64,000 nucleotides of DNA from Strigamia acuminata. Taxonomy: Eukaryota > Arthropoda > Chilopoda > Geophilomorpha > Linotaeniidae. The stretch spans positions 8,901,601-8,965,600 of the forward strand of contig OX442324.1 in assembly GCA_949358305.1 (NCBI GenBank). Reading direction: 5' to 3'. Below the pieces are notes generated by a model. That model was given only the letters and a program-made list of their open reading frames with translations, ran no database searches and had not been told where the DNA came from. Below, piece after piece: positions 61,692 through 64,000 of the stretch. The position numbers and the translations under genes are program-made. Each line of letters begins with the position of its first letter. The first letter of the stretch is position 1.

Positions 61692-61778
61692 AATTAAAAG
61701 TGCTTCAAGTCTAAGGATTGTGTCTTCGAATTTAATTATTTAACAATTGCGGAATCCAAACGTTATAACTTTTCACAA

Positions 61779-63233
61779 GTGGTAACGGATTATTTGTTTT
61801 CATCAAAAGATCCGGGAGCACTTGAATCACTGGATGATAAGGTGACTGACCGGAAAAAGAGATCAAAATCCAAAGGAGAAGAAAAAATTCAAAAAAGGGA
61901 AGATTTTGAAACCCCGGAACAGCGCCATAAAAGAATAATCGATCCAAGTGTGTACAATTTGTTGTTGCCTGACGAAGCTACGGAATTAGGCAATCTCCTG
62001 GATAAAGTGCAAGCAAATTTGGACGACGCATTTGAGGACGCAACTGACAATATTGAGGACCAAAAGGAATTAATTCAACCAATATTGGCAATTAAAAACG
62101 AACAATTTCCAGATAATATGGCAAATGCTTCACCAGAACTAGTAGCAATACAGACGGTATTACAAAATTTAGTGGTCAATAGAAGAAATCCAGTTGACTT
62201 TGATCCGGCTACAGGGAATATTGACACATGGTTGATCGGATATGAAGATACGATCGCCGATGACACTGAAAGGATTAAACATCTGTCAATTGTGCTGAAA
62301 TCCTCCGCATCATCGTGGTATCTAGATCAACTTCCACAACATCCGACTAGAACATGGAGTCAATGGAAAGATGCGTTGAAGGCAAAATTCAGGCGACAAA
62401 TAACAACAATTTTGTCGAAATTACAGGCAATGCAGCACAAAGATGGGACAGCAATGGAACATATGCAGAAAATATTAAAAGAATGTTCTTTTGCGAGACC
62501 AGCATTTACTGAAGAACAAAAGATATTTCATGTGTTTCAAGGACTTAAAAAGGTGACTAGAGATAAATTAGTAGTCAATTTTCCAAAGACATTGGATCAG
62601 TTAACATCTCAACTTGGACTATTGGAAGCTCATGCATTCAGCGAGGATCCTGCAGAAGTTTTGCTAACCCTACTGCAAAAAGCTGTTGATACAACAGGCG
62701 AGGTGAAACCAAGTTTGTTAGTTGAACCGAGCGACGTCAATAAATCAAAAGACGAGTTGTTAGCAGAGGTCAAAGTGCTAAGGCAACAGCAGCAGTTTGG
62801 GGAAGTTCAATATGCAGAGGTTACTCCAGTCTTCTATCAAAATCAATGGTATACACCACATCCAAACCAGGCCCAGTTCTACAATAGAGGTAACTTTAGA
62901 GGACGATCTGGACAACAACGTGGATGGTGGAATGACAATAATAGGAACCAAGGAAGAGGATGGAGTGACAATAGAGGTCAAAACAGAGGTAATTGGAGTA
63001 ATCAGTGGAATAACTCAGGTCAAGGATTCCAACAGCAAAATCCACAACAGCAGTGGAATCCACCACAACAGCAATGGAATCCACCACAAGGACAAAGACC
63101 ACAGGGGAATCCAAATAACCAAGGCCATCCTAAAAATCCAAATTATAAAGGTAAAAATTTCATTGAAAATTACCAAGGCCGAGGTCAACGAGGAGCCCCA
63201 CGTGGTGGACCGCCTAATGCATCGGGAAACTAG
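61779..63233 (+). CDS. Gag of H
   Basis: Open from about 61699 with no ATG before 62118; 61779 is a GTG. The coding frame therefore probably begins in an upstream exon or uses a non-AUG start. The region before 62118 is charged (KKRSKSKGEEKIQKRE..). A Retrotrans_gag-type capsid follows (IDTWLIGYEDTIADD, SSWYLDQLPQHPTRTW, WKDALKAKFRRQ, VFQGLKKVTRDKLV). The C-terminus is Gln/Gly/Arg/Trp/Asn-rich with RGG-like repeats (about 62885-63220) instead of a CCHC knuckle. It ends in TCG-GGA-AAC-TAG, where -1 slippage would enter Pol. Confidence 0.85.
   Translation: MVTDYLFSSKDPGALESLDDKVTDRKKRSKSKGEEKIQKREDFETPEQRHKRIIDPSVYNLLLPDEATELGNLLDKVQANLDDAFEDATDNIEDQKELIQPILAIKNEQFPDNMANASPELVAIQTVLQNLVVNRRNPVDFDPATGNIDTWLIGYEDTIADDTERIKHLSIVLKSSASSWYLDQLPQHPTRTWSQWKDALKAKFRRQITTILSKLQAMQHKDGTAMEHMQKILKECSFARPAFTEEQKIFHVFQGLKKVTRDKLVVNFPKTLDQLTSQLGLLEAHAFSEDPAEVLLTLLQKAVDTTGEVKPSLLVEPSDVNKSKDELLAEVKVLRQQQQFGEVQYAEVTPVFYQNQWYTPHPNQAQFYNRGNFRGRSGQQRGWWNDNNRNQGRGWSDNRGQNRGNWSNQWNNSGQGFQQQNPQQQWNPPQQQWNPPQGQRPQGNPNNQGHPKNPNYKGKNFIENYQGRGQRGAPRGGPPNASGN
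63224..63230 (+). promoter_or_regulatory. -1 ribosomal frameshift heptamer
   Basis: GGGAAAC in gag phase G-GGA-AAC, immediately before the gag TAG. This is a canonical X-XXY-YYZ site. The -1 frame is open upstream and continues into the protease. Confidence 0.75.
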
Positions 63234-64000
63234 AATGGCCACAAAGACGAAATAACAAGAAGAAAAGAAGAAAGAGAAAATTAGAAATCATCGAGTTACA
63301 CGCTATGGACGAACTTTTACAGATTCCAGTAGTATTAAATGGTATGGAAATCACTGGTGTCTTGGATTCTGGAGGTTTTCGCAATATCATTAGTGAAGAT
63401 TTGGTGAGAACTCTGCAGCTCAAATATCAGCCTTGTCCAGGTGTTCGATTGAGAGTTGTGGATGGCTCATTGATAGTCCCAGAAGGAAAAACCAGGATTA
63501 CCATTGATGTTGGACAACAACAACACACCATCGACGTATTGATCGTTAATGGATTTGGACGCCACTTACTACTGGGAGATAATTTCTTAAGATCTGCAAA
63601 GTGTAAACTCGACTATGACCAACAGAAGATCTTTGTAGGCCCAAAAAATGAACAACAAGAAGTTTTCCCAATGTCAAAGAATTATACTGATGTAAACTAC
63701 ATAGCCCGAGTTTTAAAACCGATAACAATTCCAGCATTACATGAATGTGTAGTTCCAATTAAAATTGCAAAGAAAGTAGATGATGAACTATTTATAGAAC
63801 CACTCAGTGGAGTAATTGATCGCTTTGGAGTAATTTGTTGCAAAACATTGACTAAATTCAGAAAAGGTGAAGGAGTTCTGCGAGTTGCAAATCCAACTAA
63901 AAAGACAATCTATTTAGGAAAAAACTCAGCAATTGCAAAGGCCTTTTATGTAATTGAGTCTGGCGTGCTTGATGAAAACAGAGTTAATCAATTTGACTTT
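63230..64000 (+). CDS. Pol of H, protease and start of RT region (partial)
   Basis: -1 frame relative to Gag. After a basic stretch (NNKKKRRKRK) comes a retropepsin: LQIPVVLNGMEITGVLDSGG with catalytic D-S-G, then DVLIVNGFGRHLLLGDNFL. A linker follows (ITIPALHECVVPIKIAK, VLRVANPTKKTIYLGKNSAI), typical of the region between protease and RT in metazoan gypsy elements. Runs off the window at 64000. Confidence 0.85.

Larger units (their letters stand above)
60272..64000 (+). mobile_element. Ty3/gypsy-like element H (runs off the window)
   Basis: Inserted in the leader of F at about 60271. 5' LTR, PBS, long AT-rich leader, Gag and the start of Pol are visible; RT and beyond lie outside. The duplication cannot be tested. 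Confidence 0.85.

Overview
The window is a dense block of LTR retrotransposons nested inside one another. I see no host gene, rRNA, tRNA, CRISPR array or bacterial-type feature. Coding capacity is Ty1/copia and Ty3/gypsy polyproteins plus one Tc1/mariner relic, with eukaryotic signals (TATA boxes, AATAAA, splice-like sites, primer binding sites complementary to initiator-Met tRNA). This is repeat-rich DNA from a metazoan; an arthropod or other invertebrate is my inference from the element families, not something I can prove.

Layout. An old copia element J (minus strand) forms the backbone from 1814 to about 42921 and is split into five coding pieces: 42618-41611 gag/PR start, 32421-31401 integrase, 24158-23985 integrase C-terminus, 17096-16684 MBD-like linker, and 3648-2014 RT/RNase H, followed by its 3' LTR at 1814-2005. 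Four elements lie directly in J: C (+, 3654-16659, 3' end deleted), D (-, 17102-23979), L (+, 24164-31395) and the non-autonomous K (+, 32427-41605). Third-level insertions are A (-, 4293-11240) in the leader of C, and B (-, 32954-39700) plus a solo LTR (39842-40338) in K. D, L, K, A, B and the solo LTR have perfect 5-bp target duplications; that of C is less certain. To the right lie a Tc1/mariner snap-back relic (42923-43763), a truncated copia gag (I, 43764-45153), a gypsy element G (-, about 46889-57380) fused to a copia fragment F (57381-60271), and a gypsy element H (+, 60272 to the window end) inserted in F.

Element status. A and L have LTRs with no difference that I noticed and one uninterrupted polyprotein ORF each, so they look very young. 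B has one single-base insertion and D has two. C carries a 10-bp deletion and has lost its 3' end. J, I and F are relics.

Main discoveries. (1) The copia polyproteins A, B/C, D, L and J carry a domain closely resembling a methyl-CpG-binding domain (MBD) between integrase and reverse transcriptase. (2) A, B/C/F, D and L share a three-hairpin RNA element between PBS and gag, with covarying stems and invariant loops (AGUC; CCAGG-like). (3) Nearly all copia LTRs carry a YY1-like AAGATGGCGGC site. In the D/L clade its ATG opens a 20-codon reading frame ending 60-61 nt later at a GTAAG-type splice donor. (4) H has a canonical -1 frameshift heptamer GGGAAAC at the gag stop. (5) G has a spliced-looking accessory ORF with a zinc-ribbon-like Cys cluster broken by one TGA. 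The suggested working model is that MBD-bearing copia elements home to methylated, already transposon-filled DNA, which would fit the nesting seen here.
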